A stretch of DNA of 64,000 nucleotides, taken from positions 92,966 through 156,965 of the forward strand of contig CALIBL010000001.1 of the NCBI GenBank assembly GCA_938045805.1, read 5' to 3'. The DNA comes from an uncultured Rubripirellula sp. GTDB lineage: Bacteria > Planctomycetota > Planctomycetia > Pirellulales > Pirellulaceae. This document shows positions 25,502 to 34,971 of the stretch, piece by piece. Within the stretch, counting starts at the first letter, position 1; the number at the start of each line of letters is the position of its first letter. The position numbers and the translations under genes are program-made. The notes below the pieces were generated by a model, which searched no databases, was not told where the DNA came from, and was given only the letters and a program-made list of their open reading frames with translations.

Positions 25502-26644
25502 CTAATTGGCAGCTCGATAGAGGTCGATTACCCGTTCTTCACTCAAGCTTACCGGATTGAAGTTGCCGGTCCATTGTTTCATCGCATCGATGCTCAGTTG
25601 ATTGTATTGATCGCTGGTGACCGAAAGTTCCTTGAGCGTGGTCGCTAGGTGTGATTTTCGAAGTAAATCCGTTATCAATTCAGCAAGGCTCTCGGAGGCA
25701 TTATCCTGAGGTATTTCTGGATTTACTTCTCGCACCAATTGGCAATATTGAGAAGCGCATGGTTCGGCATTGAAGCGTATGACACTTGGAAGCATGACTC
25801 CAACCGCCTGCCCATGGGTGATTCCGTAGTGTGCAGTGAGCGGATTTGCTGTGGCATGAGCAGCACCGAGCATGGAATTTTCAATCGCAAGCCCAGCAAA
25901 ATAGGCGCCCAGTTGCATCATGCTCCGCGCCTCAATATCCATTGGCTGTTCTAGGATTCGATCAAAGCCTCGTACAAGCATCCCAAAGGCACGTTGACTG
26001 TACGTGACTGACATCGCATTCCGGCGGGTGCTCACCCGTGTTTCGACCGCATGAGAAATGGCGTCGATTCCTGTAAGGACGGTGACAGCGCGGGGCTGGG
26101 TAAGTGTTAAGAGAGGATCGAGTAGAGCGATCCGAGCCGCAGCTCGTACATCACCGCACGCCATTTTGGTGTGGGTCTCCGCATCGCTGATCAAGGCATA
26201 CGATTGAGCTTCACTTCCTGTGCCTGCTGTGGTGGGTACAGCGATCATCGGCAACATATTTGCTGTTGCCTTGCCGGTTCCATGGTAGTCGTGAATCGAA
26301 CCGCCGCAGGAATAAACAAAATTGATTCCTTTACAGCAATCCATGCTGCTACCACCGCCAAGCCCAATGAGTAAATCAGGTTTTGAAATTGCGGCTTGTC
26401 TAACCCCCGCGTCTACCATCGCGGAAGTCGGGTTTTCACCAAAATCATGAAAGCAGGAAAAGGTGATTCCCGCCTCACTCAATGACTTTTCCGCCATCGC
26501 GTGATGGCCAGCTTCCATGATTCCACGATCACTAACAATCAAAGCTGATGTAGCACGAAGGGATTTTGCAAGTTCACCCAGTTCCGATAGTTTTCCTTCG
26601 CCAAAAATTAGGCGTGTTTGATGCTGCGAATCGAAAGGTTGCAT
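25502..26644 (-). CDS. Iron-containing alcohol dehydrogenase family protein
   Basis: The protein has 380 residues, full length for the group III (iron-type) alcohol dehydrogenases. The NAD(P)-binding GLGGGSSMD motif is at about 94-102, with PTTAGTGSEA following. The metal-site residues are seen in TGIDAISHAVE (Asp, His), LGAAHATANPL (His) and HYGITHGQAVG (His). It probably oxidises an alcohol or reduces an aldehyde in the cytoplasm; 1,3-propanediol, lactaldehyde or butanol-type substrates are all possible. It is separated from the TPR gene by about 140 bases on the same strand. Confidence 0.88.
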   Translation of the reverse strand: MQPFDSQHQTRLIFGEGKLSELGELAKSLRATSALIVSDRGIMEAGHHAMAEKSLSEAGITFSCFHDFGENPTSAMVDAGVRQAAISKPDLLIGLGGGSSMDCCKGINFVYSCGGSIHDYHGTGKATANMLPMIAVPTTAGTGSEAQSYALISDAETHTKMACGDVRAAARIALLDPLLTLTQPRAVTVLTGIDAISHAVETRVSTRRNAMSVTYSQRAFGMLVRGFDRILEQPMDIEARSMMQLGAYFAGLAIENSMLGAAHATANPLTAHYGITHGQAVGVMLPSVIRFNAEPCASQYCQLVREVNPEIPQDNASESLAELITDLLRKSHLATTLKELSVTSDQYNQLSIDAMKQWTGNFNPVSLSEERVIDLYRAAN

Positions 26645-26726
26645 GGAGGTAGATTAGGGGGATCTTGTGGGTGAATAATTGTCGATTTTCAACCGAACGG
26701 AGCCTCAATTTGAGGCGAGGGGAGGT

Positions 26727-28178
26727 TTAATTTCGGATGCCGGTTAGATCCAATTCATCGTGCATCTCTTTTTGTAACGCGATCAGTTGCTCGAATAATT
26801 CGTCAACGATCGCAGCATTATCCGCATCTCCCGCGAGGTCGTGCATCTCCAATGGGTCTTCTTCGATGTTATACAGTCGAACCAGAGGTGCTTCGGGGTA
26901 AACAATTAACTTGTGGGTTTTTGTTCGGATACTTCTTTGCTTTTGCAGATAGCAACCATAGATGGATTCGTATTGACTCTGCTTGCCGTTAAGAAGCGGT
27001 AGTAAACTGTTGAACTCGACGTGTGCCGGCTTGTCTACCTGAGCCAACTCGAGCGTTGTTGGCATGACATCTTGCAAGTAAATGGGCTCGCTGATCGACA
27101 CTCCAGCCTCAACCGCAGGACCGCTAACGATGAATGGGACGCGAACACTATGGTCGTACATGTTCTGTTTGCCGAACAGTCCGTGTTGTCCGACCGCAAG
27201 ACCGTGATCTGCGGTGAAGAAGATCCACGTGTTGTCTGCCTTCCCCGATTTTTCAAGAGCGGAGAGGATTCGTCCAATCTGTGCATCCATATGAGTAATC
27301 AGCGCATAGTACTCGCTGCGATGTACCTGTACCGCTTTGCTCGTTCGAGGGAACGGCGCTAACCGCTCGTCTCGAAGCGATTTTCCGCACCCTATCGCAT
27401 CAGCAAAGGGATAGAGCGGTTGGAAGTTTTCGGGAATGGCGATTTGATCCGCCGGATAACGATCGACAAAAGACTGTGGTGCTTGCCGAGGATCATGAGG
27501 TGCGTTGAAAGCGAGGTACATAAAGAACGGAGATGGATCATTCTGCGCTTCGCTTAGAAAATCCTCGGCATGGTTCGCAACGACTTCGCTCCAGTGTGTT
27601 CCCCCTTCCCAGAAACCCCCAAATTTTGGATCGGAGGGCGACCACGGATCGTTTCCCTCTGGTAATGGGCGGTTGTAGCCTAGTTCAACAGCTTTGGGCA
27701 TACCCGGACGGATGTCTCTCGCGACGTCAAATGCTTTCTCTGCGTTCGCACGGCAATGCCACTTTCCAGTCATGTAAGTGCGATAGCCAGCTCGTTTTAA
27801 GTGTTCACTCCACCATCGTCCTTCAGAACGCTCTTTCTCACTCTGGCCGTGAATTGCATTGGCGTTCCAGACAAATCGTCCTGAATTGAGCATGGTGCGA
27901 CTGGCGATGCATACAGCACCACTCCAAGATCCCATGTTATACGCGTGAGTAAAAGTTGTACCTCGTTTTGCAAGTGCATCTAAGTTTGGAGTTTCAAGCT
28001 CATGGCCACCCAGTGCGCGGATCGTATTGAAGCACTGATCGTCAGCAAAGATGAATAGGATGTTAGGCTGTTTATCTTCGGTGCTCGCGCCTGAACAGTC
28101 CTTAATAAGGAAAAGGCTTGTCAAGAAAAGAGCGATCAGGCTGGTTGCCGATGTGGCGAATCTTAAGAGTTGCATCAT
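26727..28178 (-). CDS. Secreted sulfatase (type I, formylglycine-dependent)
   Basis: From the ATG at 28178 the protein has 483 residues with a signal peptide of about 30. NILFIFADDQ carries the metal-binding Asp pair. The formylglycine site reads C-I-A-S-R at 90-94, a CxASR variant of the usual CxPSR, followed by TMLNSGR. GKWHC, the late FFTADHGLAVGQHG and KQNMYDHSVRVPF are standard sulfatase elements. It probably removes sulfate from algal polysaccharides in the periplasm or outside, a planctomycete speciality; its substrate is unknown. It needs a formylglycine-generating enzyme encoded elsewhere. It is followed upstream by an unknown gene on the same strand. Confidence 0.9.
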   Translation of the reverse strand: MMQLLRFATSATSLIALFLTSLFLIKDCSGASTEDKQPNILFIFADDQCFNTIRALGGHELETPNLDALAKRGTTFTHAYNMGSWSGAVCIASRTMLNSGRFVWNANAIHGQSEKERSEGRWWSEHLKRAGYRTYMTGKWHCRANAEKAFDVARDIRPGMPKAVELGYNRPLPEGNDPWSPSDPKFGGFWEGGTHWSEVVANHAEDFLSEAQNDPSPFFMYLAFNAPHDPRQAPQSFVDRYPADQIAIPENFQPLYPFADAIGCGKSLRDERLAPFPRTSKAVQVHRSEYYALITHMDAQIGRILSALEKSGKADNTWIFFTADHGLAVGQHGLFGKQNMYDHSVRVPFIVSGPAVEAGVSISEPIYLQDVMPTTLELAQVDKPAHVEFNSLLPLLNGKQSQYESIYGCYLQKQRSIRTKTHKLIVYPEAPLVRLYNIEEDPLEMHDLAGDADNAAIVDELFEQLIALQKEMHDELDLTGIRN

Positions 28179-28227
28179 TGAACTTAATATGTGGGCTGTT
28201 CGATTATCTGCCAAATTCTATCCGAGA

Positions 28228-28923
28228 TTAGGTAGCTGGTTGACGCGGTAGATAGAGATCAATTTGAGTTTCTTCGAAGATTCGATATTTCACGCCGCAT
28301 TTCCATAGGTGGAAATAAGGTCCGAGAGGATCCGCTAGATTTGTCTCTTCACGATAGAAGGGCCACATTAAATAATCGCGGAGCATTGGGTCACACGCAA
28401 TGAAGTAGTAGGCAGGACGCAGCGCGGTCGCGATTGAATTAACTTGAATTTGATCCGTGATCTCACCGCAGCGGTGAATGCTCCGAAGAAATGTGGAGTG
28501 CTCGGATTTATTCTTGGGGTGTTTGGGTGGGATTCCTTCAAGAACTCTTACCGTGATCTCTGCACCGAGGGATTCAAGAACCGTCTCAAGGCCAGCATGC
28601 TCAGCCATCGAATGAAGGCCCTGAATCCATTTTTTGCCGATGGTTTCAGCTTGCATTGGGGAAATGGGTGCGGGTCGTCTGACCACGAAGTAGGCATCTC
28701 GAACACCATCTGGCCGCCTGTCATTACCCGCGACGACGTAAAGTTGTTCCAGTCGTTGAGTGAGGTCGTTTTTTCTCGGGTCGTTCAGGAAGATTTCTTG
28801 CGTTTCCTTACCATCTGGCCTGAAACACTGAAACAGCCCGATGAGTGAGTCGGGACCTGACGTTTCTTGCTGTTGGTTTCCTGTCAAACGGTGGCAATGA
28901 TCGATGAACTGTTCAAGATTCAT
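28228..28923 (-). CDS. Hypothetical protein, 231 residues
   Basis: A cytoplasmic-looking protein without signal peptide or membrane segment. Segments of interest are SLIGLFQCFRPDGKETQEIFL, ERIP-type loops (VLEGIPPKHPKNKSE) and ATALRPAYYFIACDPMLRDYL near the end. I do not recognise a family. It ends 49 bases before the sulfatase start and is probably co-transcribed with it. Its ATG overlaps the TGA of a short zinc-ribbon-like frame upstream. Confidence 0.7.
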   Translation of the reverse strand: MNLEQFIDHCHRLTGNQQQETSGPDSLIGLFQCFRPDGKETQEIFLNDPRKNDLTQRLEQLYVVAGNDRRPDGVRDAYFVVRRPAPISPMQAETIGKKWIQGLHSMAEHAGLETVLESLGAEITVRVLEGIPPKHPKNKSEHSTFLRSIHRCGEITDQIQVNSIATALRPAYYFIACDPMLRDYLMWPFYREETNLADPLGPYFHLWKCGVKYRIFEETQIDLYLPRQPAT

Positions 28924-29131
28924 TCGTGTTTTCTCTGAGGCAGCTTATGGTTTTTGAGATATCGTTGACGGTTGGTTTCAGCGACAGCGAGAACACGTCG
29001 AGAGCACCGGTCGCAGGTTGTACGGTTATCAATAGCGTTAGGTTTGTGCTACGGCCGAGGGCGTGTAGCCCCTGCAGTAGTATGGTGAGCTTGCAAGTCG
29101 GACAGGTTTTATCGCGTTGGTGAGGTGAGGG
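28920..29131 (-). pseudogene. Possible remnant of a small zinc-ribbon gene
   Basis: Two reading frames on the reverse strand each carry a CxxC motif. One frame has DKTCPTCKLT (about 29110-29080); another has NRTTCDRCSRRVLAVAE ending in QRKHE and a TGA at 28920-28922. That TGA overlaps the ATG of the next gene as ATGA. Neither frame has a normal start codon, and a stop (TAG at 29049-29051) interrupts the second frame upstream. A single frameshift between them would restore a CxxC...CxxC protein. It could equally be chance. The rest of the spacer to 29334 shows only a purine-rich ribosome site (GAGG at 29320) for the next + strand gene. Confidence 0.25.
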
Positions 29132-29334
29132 CTATCTCGGGTTGTGTCGATCTTCAGATTCAGCCCACAATACGAAACGGGGGCGGCTTAAGCAGGATGT
29201 TGGTCAAGCTTCCCTTTTTTTGAGCCGATTTTTTTCCTGTGACGCTCAGCGTTGTCAGGCTGCAATCGGCCACATGAGTTAGTTCCCAACCGAAGCGTCG
29301 AAATCAATTATCCTCCTCTGAGGCAAACTAAGTT

Positions 29335-30912
29335 TTGAATGTCGTTTTACTGCATTGCCATTACGATCGGGGTGGAGTCACGACTGTTGTCTTGAATCAA
29401 ATAAGTAGTCTGCTGCGTGACCCGAAGGTTGAGCGAATTTATCTGATCTCATCCGGTCGTTCTTCAGGACTGCCTCGGGAGTTTGCGAGTCGTGTTCATT
29501 CTCTATCCCTTGAGTCATTGGAGTACGATCAGGAAGTCTATGATTGGGATGCAACACGAAAACGAATACAAGACATCAGTGACGAACTACTGGGATTGTT
29601 GCGGTCTGAGCAACTTTCGCCCGACACGACTCTTTTGCATTGGCACAATCATTCGCTCGGAAAAAACACAGCGACTCCCGGGGTCGTCAGTCGCATGGCG
29701 CTCGCGGGTTGGAGGACATTGCTTCAGATACATGATTTTGCGGAGGACTTTCGTCCCGCCAACTACGCCGCTATCGTTCGTTCAATCGGTGCGGATGATT
29801 CGATTCGTGTTGACCAATACCTTTACCCGAACGCGCCGCAGATTCATTATGCTACTTTGACGCGATCAGACGGTGAGATCTTAAAAGAGTGGGGAATACC
29901 CGAGGAGCGGGTATCTGTCTTGCCGAACTGCGTCGATATTTCTTCCACTGATCCAAGTTGCAACGCAGAAGAAAAAATGGAGTCTCTCGCGCGTGTGCGG
30001 CAAAGCTTTGGGATTCCTTCTGATTCACGTTGGTCTATCTACCCCGTTCGTGGAATTCGCCGGAAAAATGTCGGGGAGTTCTTGTTGCTAAGCCAATTGA
30101 GTGATGACGATCAGTACAACGCGATCACGCTTCGACCGACGAGTCCTTTAGAAAAGAGATCTTATGACCGATGGAAATCGGTCGCTCAAAGTCTTGCACC
30201 ACGGACCATCTTTGATGCTGGGGAAAGGTCTGAGGTGAGTTTTCGTGATAACGTGCTTGCCAGTGACAATGTCATCTCGACGAGTGTGGCTGAAGGGTTT
30301 GGGATGGCCTTTGTGGAGCCTTGGTTGTATGGCCGCAGTGTGATTGCTCGAAGGCTTAACACGGTAGTGGCTGACTTTGAAGATTCTGGTATGGATTTAT
30401 CGCGATGCTACACGAGTCTACCGGTCTTTTCGGATCGCGAATGGATCAGTGACTGTCTGATTTCGTGGAAATTGAGTTTCCAAAAAGCCTGGGAGCAATT
30501 ACCAGAATCAATGCGTCCGGCTGTTACTGAAATTGATTTGACAGCTGGGGTCGTAATTGACGCACAGGAAAGGATTGATTTCGCATTGCTCACACCAAAG
30601 CTCCAAGCAGAGATTTTGGAGCGATGTTGTCGCGATCATGGTTTTCTTCGCGAATTGCGAAATAGCCTTCCAGATTTGACCCGCTCACTACGCGAGCCTG
30701 GTAGGCCTCATGTTGTGACCAAGAATGTGCAGTGTTTACGTGATCAGTTCGGCTTCGATTCAAATCAGCAACGACTAATTGCATGCTACGAGCGTTTAAT
30801 AAATCAGCGATGTGAGGGGAATCTTGAATTATGCGATGGCAAAAGAAGAATGATGGATTTGGTCCTGACGCGTCAAAACTTTTTTCCTTGTAGAACAGAA
30901 GAGGATTTGTGA
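29335..30912 (+). CDS. GT-B glycosyltransferase (GT4-like)
   Basis: A TTG start with GAGG about 11 bases upstream gives 525 residues; the nearest ATG is out of frame. The N-terminus LLHCHYDRGGVTTVV is the Gly-rich loop of GT-B enzymes. The C-terminal half carries IYPVRGIRRKN and SVAEGFGMAFVEP, the nucleotide-sugar-binding EX7E-like region of GT4. A 150-residue C-terminal extension is helical and not typical. It is cytoplasmic. It overlaps the HAD gene and heads a four-gene sugar cluster to 34950. Donor and acceptor cannot be read; the neighbours suggest glucose- or mannose-containing small glycosides. Confidence 0.78.
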   Translation: MNVVLLHCHYDRGGVTTVVLNQISSLLRDPKVERIYLISSGRSSGLPREFASRVHSLSLESLEYDQEVYDWDATRKRIQDISDELLGLLRSEQLSPDTTLLHWHNHSLGKNTATPGVVSRMALAGWRTLLQIHDFAEDFRPANYAAIVRSIGADDSIRVDQYLYPNAPQIHYATLTRSDGEILKEWGIPEERVSVLPNCVDISSTDPSCNAEEKMESLARVRQSFGIPSDSRWSIYPVRGIRRKNVGEFLLLSQLSDDDQYNAITLRPTSPLEKRSYDRWKSVAQSLAPRTIFDAGERSEVSFRDNVLASDNVISTSVAEGFGMAFVEPWLYGRSVIARRLNTVVADFEDSGMDLSRCYTSLPVFSDREWISDCLISWKLSFQKAWEQLPESMRPAVTEIDLTAGVVIDAQERIDFALLTPKLQAEILERCCRDHGFLRELRNSLPDLTRSLREPGRPHVVTKNVQCLRDQFGFDSNQQRLIACYERLINQRCEGNLELCDGKRRMMDLVLTRQNFFPCRTEEDL

Positions 30913-31799
30913 TGAACGCTTCAGAATGGATGTTGCCGATCCTTCAAGAGCGACAACCGTTGTTACCGCTGGATTCAAAGATCCGTCCCAAATTTCAATT
31001 ATTGGACGGTTTGCGAGCGATCATTTTTGATATCTATGGCACGCTGATTGTCAGTGGTAGTGGAGACGTTGGTTCCGTTGATCAAACCGATCGCTCACAG
31101 GTCATTCAGCGAGCGATGCAGTTTGTGGGGGTCGAGGAGCGTCTTGATCGCCCTGTTATGTGGTGCGACTTGCGTCGTGTCATCGAGCGGATGAATGCGG
31201 AGAGAAAGTCAGATGACTGCATCAGTCCGGAGATTGACGTGGTCGCCGCTTGGCGGCGGGTCGTTGACGAACATGGATGGACAGCAGAGGAGCAGGATGT
31301 TGCCACATTGGTCCGGTTGGCCACTTACTTTGAAGCGTGGGCGAATCCAACTTGGCCTATGCCCGGGGCGAGTGATTTGATCCATAGGTTATCTTCCTCA
31401 GAGATTGCTCTAGGGATCATTAGTAATGCGCAGGTTTTTACGCCGTTGTTGGTTGAGGATCTATTGTTTTCAGAAAAAAATCGCCCACCAGTTTTTCAAC
31501 CTGATCTTTGCTTTTTTTCTAATCGATTTCGACATTCCAAACCTGGTCCTCGACTGTTTAATGCGTTGGCTAATGCCCTGCAAAGAAGGGGTATTCTTCC
31601 CCAAGAGGCTCTTTATGTTGGAAATGACATGCTCAATGATGTTTGGGGGGCATCGCAGGTGGGGATGCGAACGGCTTGGTTCGCCGGTGACAGGAGAAGC
31701 CAGCGGAGGCGTTCGAGCGACCCGAGGTGCTGTGAGCTTTCTCCAGATCTTGTCCTAACATCCCTGCCGCAGTTGCTAGAGTGTCTTAAACTCCCTTAG
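30912..31799 (+). CDS. HAD-superfamily phosphatase
   Basis: An ATG at 30912 (or GTG at 30909) gives about 295 residues. HAD motif I is AIIFDIYGTLI (DxYGT, as in haloacid dehalogenase-type members), motif II is IISNAQ, motif III lies around SKPGPR (HSKPGPRLF) and motif IV is YVGNDMLNDVWGA. A C1-type helical cap lies between motifs I and II. In a cluster with two glycosyltransferases the natural role is to dephosphorylate a glycosyl-phosphate intermediate. It overlaps the preceding gene by one base. An N-terminal extension of about 35 residues precedes motif I. Confidence 0.82.
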   Translation: MNASEWMLPILQERQPLLPLDSKIRPKFQLLDGLRAIIFDIYGTLIVSGSGDVGSVDQTDRSQVIQRAMQFVGVEERLDRPVMWCDLRRVIERMNAERKSDDCISPEIDVVAAWRRVVDEHGWTAEEQDVATLVRLATYFEAWANPTWPMPGASDLIHRLSSSEIALGIISNAQVFTPLLVEDLLFSEKNRPPVFQPDLCFFSNRFRHSKPGPRLFNALANALQRRGILPQEALYVGNDMLNDVWGASQVGMRTAWFAGDRRSQRRRSSDPRCCELSPDLVLTSLPQLLECLKLP

Positions 31800-31928
31800 G
31801 ACAGCTGATTGACTGCTCAATGAAGGGGCAGAGTGCGATTAGGGTGATTCGCCTGCGTCGAGATTCGACCTTCGCACTACATCGGCAATGCAATCACGAT
31901 TCGCACTCCTCTAATCTTTTTCAGCGAT

Positions 31929-33194
31929 ATGGGCGTTAAAATTGGTTTCGTCGGTACAAGGTTCGCCGGTACGGATGGCGTCTCCCTCGAGAGTGCAAAA
32001 TGGGCTCAGGTTTTGTGGGATCATCGTCACATTAGTCACTGGTATTCAGGACTTAGTGACCGAGACGAGGCGACTTCGATGGTTGTTCCTCATGCCTATT
32101 TTGGACACCCAGATATTGCTTGGATTAATCGTCATGCATTCGGAACGAGAACCAGGACTCCGGATGTGACTCAGCGTATTTACGCGTTAGCCGATTATCT
32201 GAAGGGGACTCTTTACGAATTCACACGTCGTTTTGACCTCGATCTTCTGATTGTTCAAAACGCACTGTGTATCCCGATGAATCTGCCGCTGGGTGTAGCG
32301 TTGACTCATTTCATCGCTGAGACTGGGTTTCCAACCATCGCCCATCATCACGATTTTTACTGGGAGCGGGATCGTTTCAGCGTCTCTGCGGTGACTGATC
32401 TTCTCTGGATGTCCTTCCCACCCGCTCTCCCGCAGATCCAGAATGTGACGATCAACTCTTTTGCTCAAGAAGATTTGGCACACCGTCGAGGTGTCTCATC
32501 GATTCTTGTGCCAAATGTCTTGGACTTCGAAACTGAGCCAGAACCAGCTGATAGCTATGCGAAAAATTTCCGAAAAGATATCGGTTTGCGCGAGGATGAT
32601 ATTCTTTTTCTTCAGCCGACCCGGGTGGTTCCGCGAAAAGGAATTGAGCATGCCATTGCGCTGGTCGCGGCGCTGCGTAATGATCGCTGCAAGCTAGTGA
32701 TCTCTCATGCCAGCGGAGACGAAGGCGATGAGTACCTCGTTGCGCTCACGGAATTAGCCGAGTCTCAAGGTGTGCAGTTAATCATGTGTGACAAGCTTGT
32801 TGACGAAAAACGCGGGCTGACCGCTGATGGAAAGCGAGTTTATACGCTTGCCGACGCGTATTCTCAGGCCGATTTCATTACTTATCCAAGTATCTATGAG
32901 GGTTTTGGGAATGCCCTGTTGGAAGCGTTTTATTATCGCAAGCCGGTTCTTGTTAACCGTTATTCCATCTTTGTGGCTGACATTGAGCCCAAAGGAGCAA
33001 AGGTCATTGCGATGGATGGCTATCTCACCAAAGATGTGGTTCTAAAGGTTCAGAGAATCATCGACGACCCAAACTATCGCGAAGAGATGGTGAACTTCAA
33101 CTATGAACTGGGTAAGTCGTTTTTCAGTTACAGTGTCTTGCGAAGAAAGTTGCGAGCTTTGGTTACCAATTTCACGGGGCAGGATCAACTCTGA
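31929..33194 (+). CDS. GT4 family glycosyltransferase
   Basis: The protein has 421 residues of GT-B fold. It has an N-terminal [17 protein letters not shown] loop, [19 protein letters not shown] (acceptor side), then the donor domain with [15 protein letters not shown] and [23 protein letters not shown]. The last contains the family EX7E motif. It is cytoplasmic. [15 protein letters not shown] segments occur in GT4 enzymes acting on small molecules. It lies 129 bases after the HAD gene and 58 bases before the GH13 gene on the same strand. Likely part of a compatible-solute glycoside pathway (inference). Confidence 0.85.
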   Translation: MGVKIGFVGTRFAGTDGVSLESAKWAQVLWDHRHISHWYSGLSDRDEATSMVVPHAYFGHPDIAWINRHAFGTRTRTPDVTQRIYALADYLKGTLYEFTRRFDLDLLIVQNALCIPMNLPLGVALTHFIAETGFPTIAHHHDFYWERDRFSVSAVTDLLWMSFPPALPQIQNVTINSFAQEDLAHRRGVSSILVPNVLDFETEPEPADSYAKNFRKDIGLREDDILFLQPTRVVPRKGIEHAIALVAALRNDRCKLVISHASGDEGDEYLVALTELAESQGVQLIMCDKLVDEKRGLTADGKRVYTLADAYSQADFITYPSIYEGFGNALLEAFYYRKPVLVNRYSIFVADIEPKGAKVIAMDGYLTKDVVLKVQRIIDDPNYREEMVNFNYELGKSFFSYSVLRRKLRALVTNFTGQDQL

Positions 33195-33252
33195 GAAGGA
33201 CCGACTCTGAGTAAGGTCATCTACCTGGTGATCACCCTGAAAAGGCATTTTG

Positions 33253-34950
33253 ATGGATAAGCAGACACAAGATTTGATTCAGTCCATTTACGGTGCTCAG
33301 CCAGAAGAGTTAGTCAGCGGAATCGAACAGCTTTTGGGCGGTCGTGATCTAGGAAGTCCGTCAGGGCAAGATTTGTGGACTGAAAAAGATGTCGTCTTGA
33401 TCACTTATGCCGATCAGGTTCGTTCACCTAAATTATCACCCCTGCAGGCGCAGCGTGAGTTTCTACTCGACCACCGATTGGATGAATTACTGAGTTGCGT
33501 TCATCTGTTACCGTTCTGTCCCTACACAAGTGACGACGGTTTTTCCGTCGTTGATTATTTGGCGGTTGATCAAGCATCTGGCTCGTGGAGTGACATCGAA
33601 GATCTTGGGCAGTCGTTTGATCTAATGTTTGATCTGGTATTGAACCATGCTTCACAGAAGAGTGAATGGTTTCAGGAATTTCTTGCTGGTAATCCAGCCT
33701 ATAGCGACTTTTTTATCACGATGGATCCGAAGACGGATTTATCAGAGGTCGTGAGGCCACGTAGCTTACCACTGCTGACTGAATTTAGTTCCGATACCGG
33801 CAGGAAGCACATTTGGACTACCTTCAGTGCCGATCAGGTGGATCTAAATTACGCAAATCCTCGTGTAATGCTTCGAATGCTGGAGATCCTCGTTGAATAC
33901 GCTCGACGCGGCGCTCGGGTGATACGGCTTGATGCGATCGCATTTCTATGGAAGGAAGTGGGGACGAGTTGCCTTCATCTTCCGCAGACTCATGCGGCGG
34001 TTAAGTTGATGCGGCGTCTCTTGGATCTTGTGGTTCCAGGAACGCTACTGCTAACTGAGACAAATGTTCCGCATGCTGAAAATCTTAGCTATTTCGGTAA
34101 TGGCTCAGACGAGGCGCATATGGTTTATCAATTTAGCCTTCCGCCACTGATCATGGATGCAGTCCATAGTCATGACACGTCGATCTTGAAACGATGGCTG
34201 AGTGAGTTGCAGCCACCAAGTAACAAGACAACTTTCTTCAATTTCACCGCCTCCCATGATGGTATTGGTGTCAGGCCTTTGGAGGGAATCATTCCTGAGC
34301 ATCGGATTCAGGAATTGGTTGATGTCGTTAAGCAAAGAGGAGGCATGGTCAATACGCGTAGGGTGGCTGACGGTGTCGATCGCCCCTACGAGCTTAACCT
34401 CACTTACTTGAGCGCGGTGACTGGAGGTGATTCTGAGGAAGATTGGAAGCGAGTCAAACGATTCCTTGCGACTCAGGCCTTGATGCTTTCTATGCAAGGT
34501 GTACCTGCAGTGTATTTTCATAGTTTGGTCGGGAGCCCAAATGATTATGAGGGTGTTCGAGTGTCAGGGCAGAATCGACGAATTAACCGGCACAAATATA
34601 ATCGAGGCGAATTGGACGTCGCACTTGCAGACGCTAACGGTACGCAGCGACGGGTCTTTGACGGTTACCGTCGTTTGCTTGAGATCAGAACGAGACAGCC
34701 AGCATTCCACCCGTCAGCCTCTCAAGAAGTGATTGATTTGCCAACAAATGGAATGATTGGATTGAGACGTACCGCTGAGAATGGTGAGACTCTTCTTGCG
34801 CTCATTAACCTCACCGACCGAGCGACAGTCATTGAATCCGATCTAATCGGCCGGGGAACGTACTACGACGAAATCTCTGAGGAGAGGATTTACAAACAAC
34901 AGCCGATTGAGATGTCTCCATACCAAGTTCGTTGGCTAACTGCTGAATAG
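33253..34950 (+). CDS. GH13_18 sucrose phosphorylase-like enzyme
   Basis: The protein has about 565 residues (TTG start codon three bases earlier is possible). It is an alpha-amylase-fold enzyme of subfamily GH13_18: HLLPFCPYTSDDGFSVVDY near residue 87, nucleophile Asp in VIRLDAIAF (about 228), acid/base Glu in LLLTETNVPH (about 270) and third Asp in FTASHDGIGV (about 337). Members phosphorolyse sucrose, sucrose 6'-phosphate or glucosylglycerate. With two glycosyltransferases and a phosphatase next door, glucosylglycerate-type recycling is plausible, but sucrose is equally possible from sequence alone. It is cytoplasmic and ends 21 bases from the convergent cytochrome gene. Confidence 0.86.
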   Translation: MDKQTQDLIQSIYGAQPEELVSGIEQLLGGRDLGSPSGQDLWTEKDVVLITYADQVRSPKLSPLQAQREFLLDHRLDELLSCVHLLPFCPYTSDDGFSVVDYLAVDQASGSWSDIEDLGQSFDLMFDLVLNHASQKSEWFQEFLAGNPAYSDFFITMDPKTDLSEVVRPRSLPLLTEFSSDTGRKHIWTTFSADQVDLNYANPRVMLRMLEILVEYARRGARVIRLDAIAFLWKEVGTSCLHLPQTHAAVKLMRRLLDLVVPGTLLLTETNVPHAENLSYFGNGSDEAHMVYQFSLPPLIMDAVHSHDTSILKRWLSELQPPSNKTTFFNFTASHDGIGVRPLEGIIPEHRIQELVDVVKQRGGMVNTRRVADGVDRPYELNLTYLSAVTGGDSEEDWKRVKRFLATQALMLSMQGVPAVYFHSLVGSPNDYEGVRVSGQNRRINRHKYNRGELDVALADANGTQRRVFDGYRRLLEIRTRQPAFHPSASQEVIDLPTNGMIGLRRTAENGETLLALINLTDRATVIESDLIGRGTYYDEISEERIYKQQPIEMSPYQVRWLTAE

Positions 34951-34971
34951 CTAGCCGTTGATGCCGAGTGC

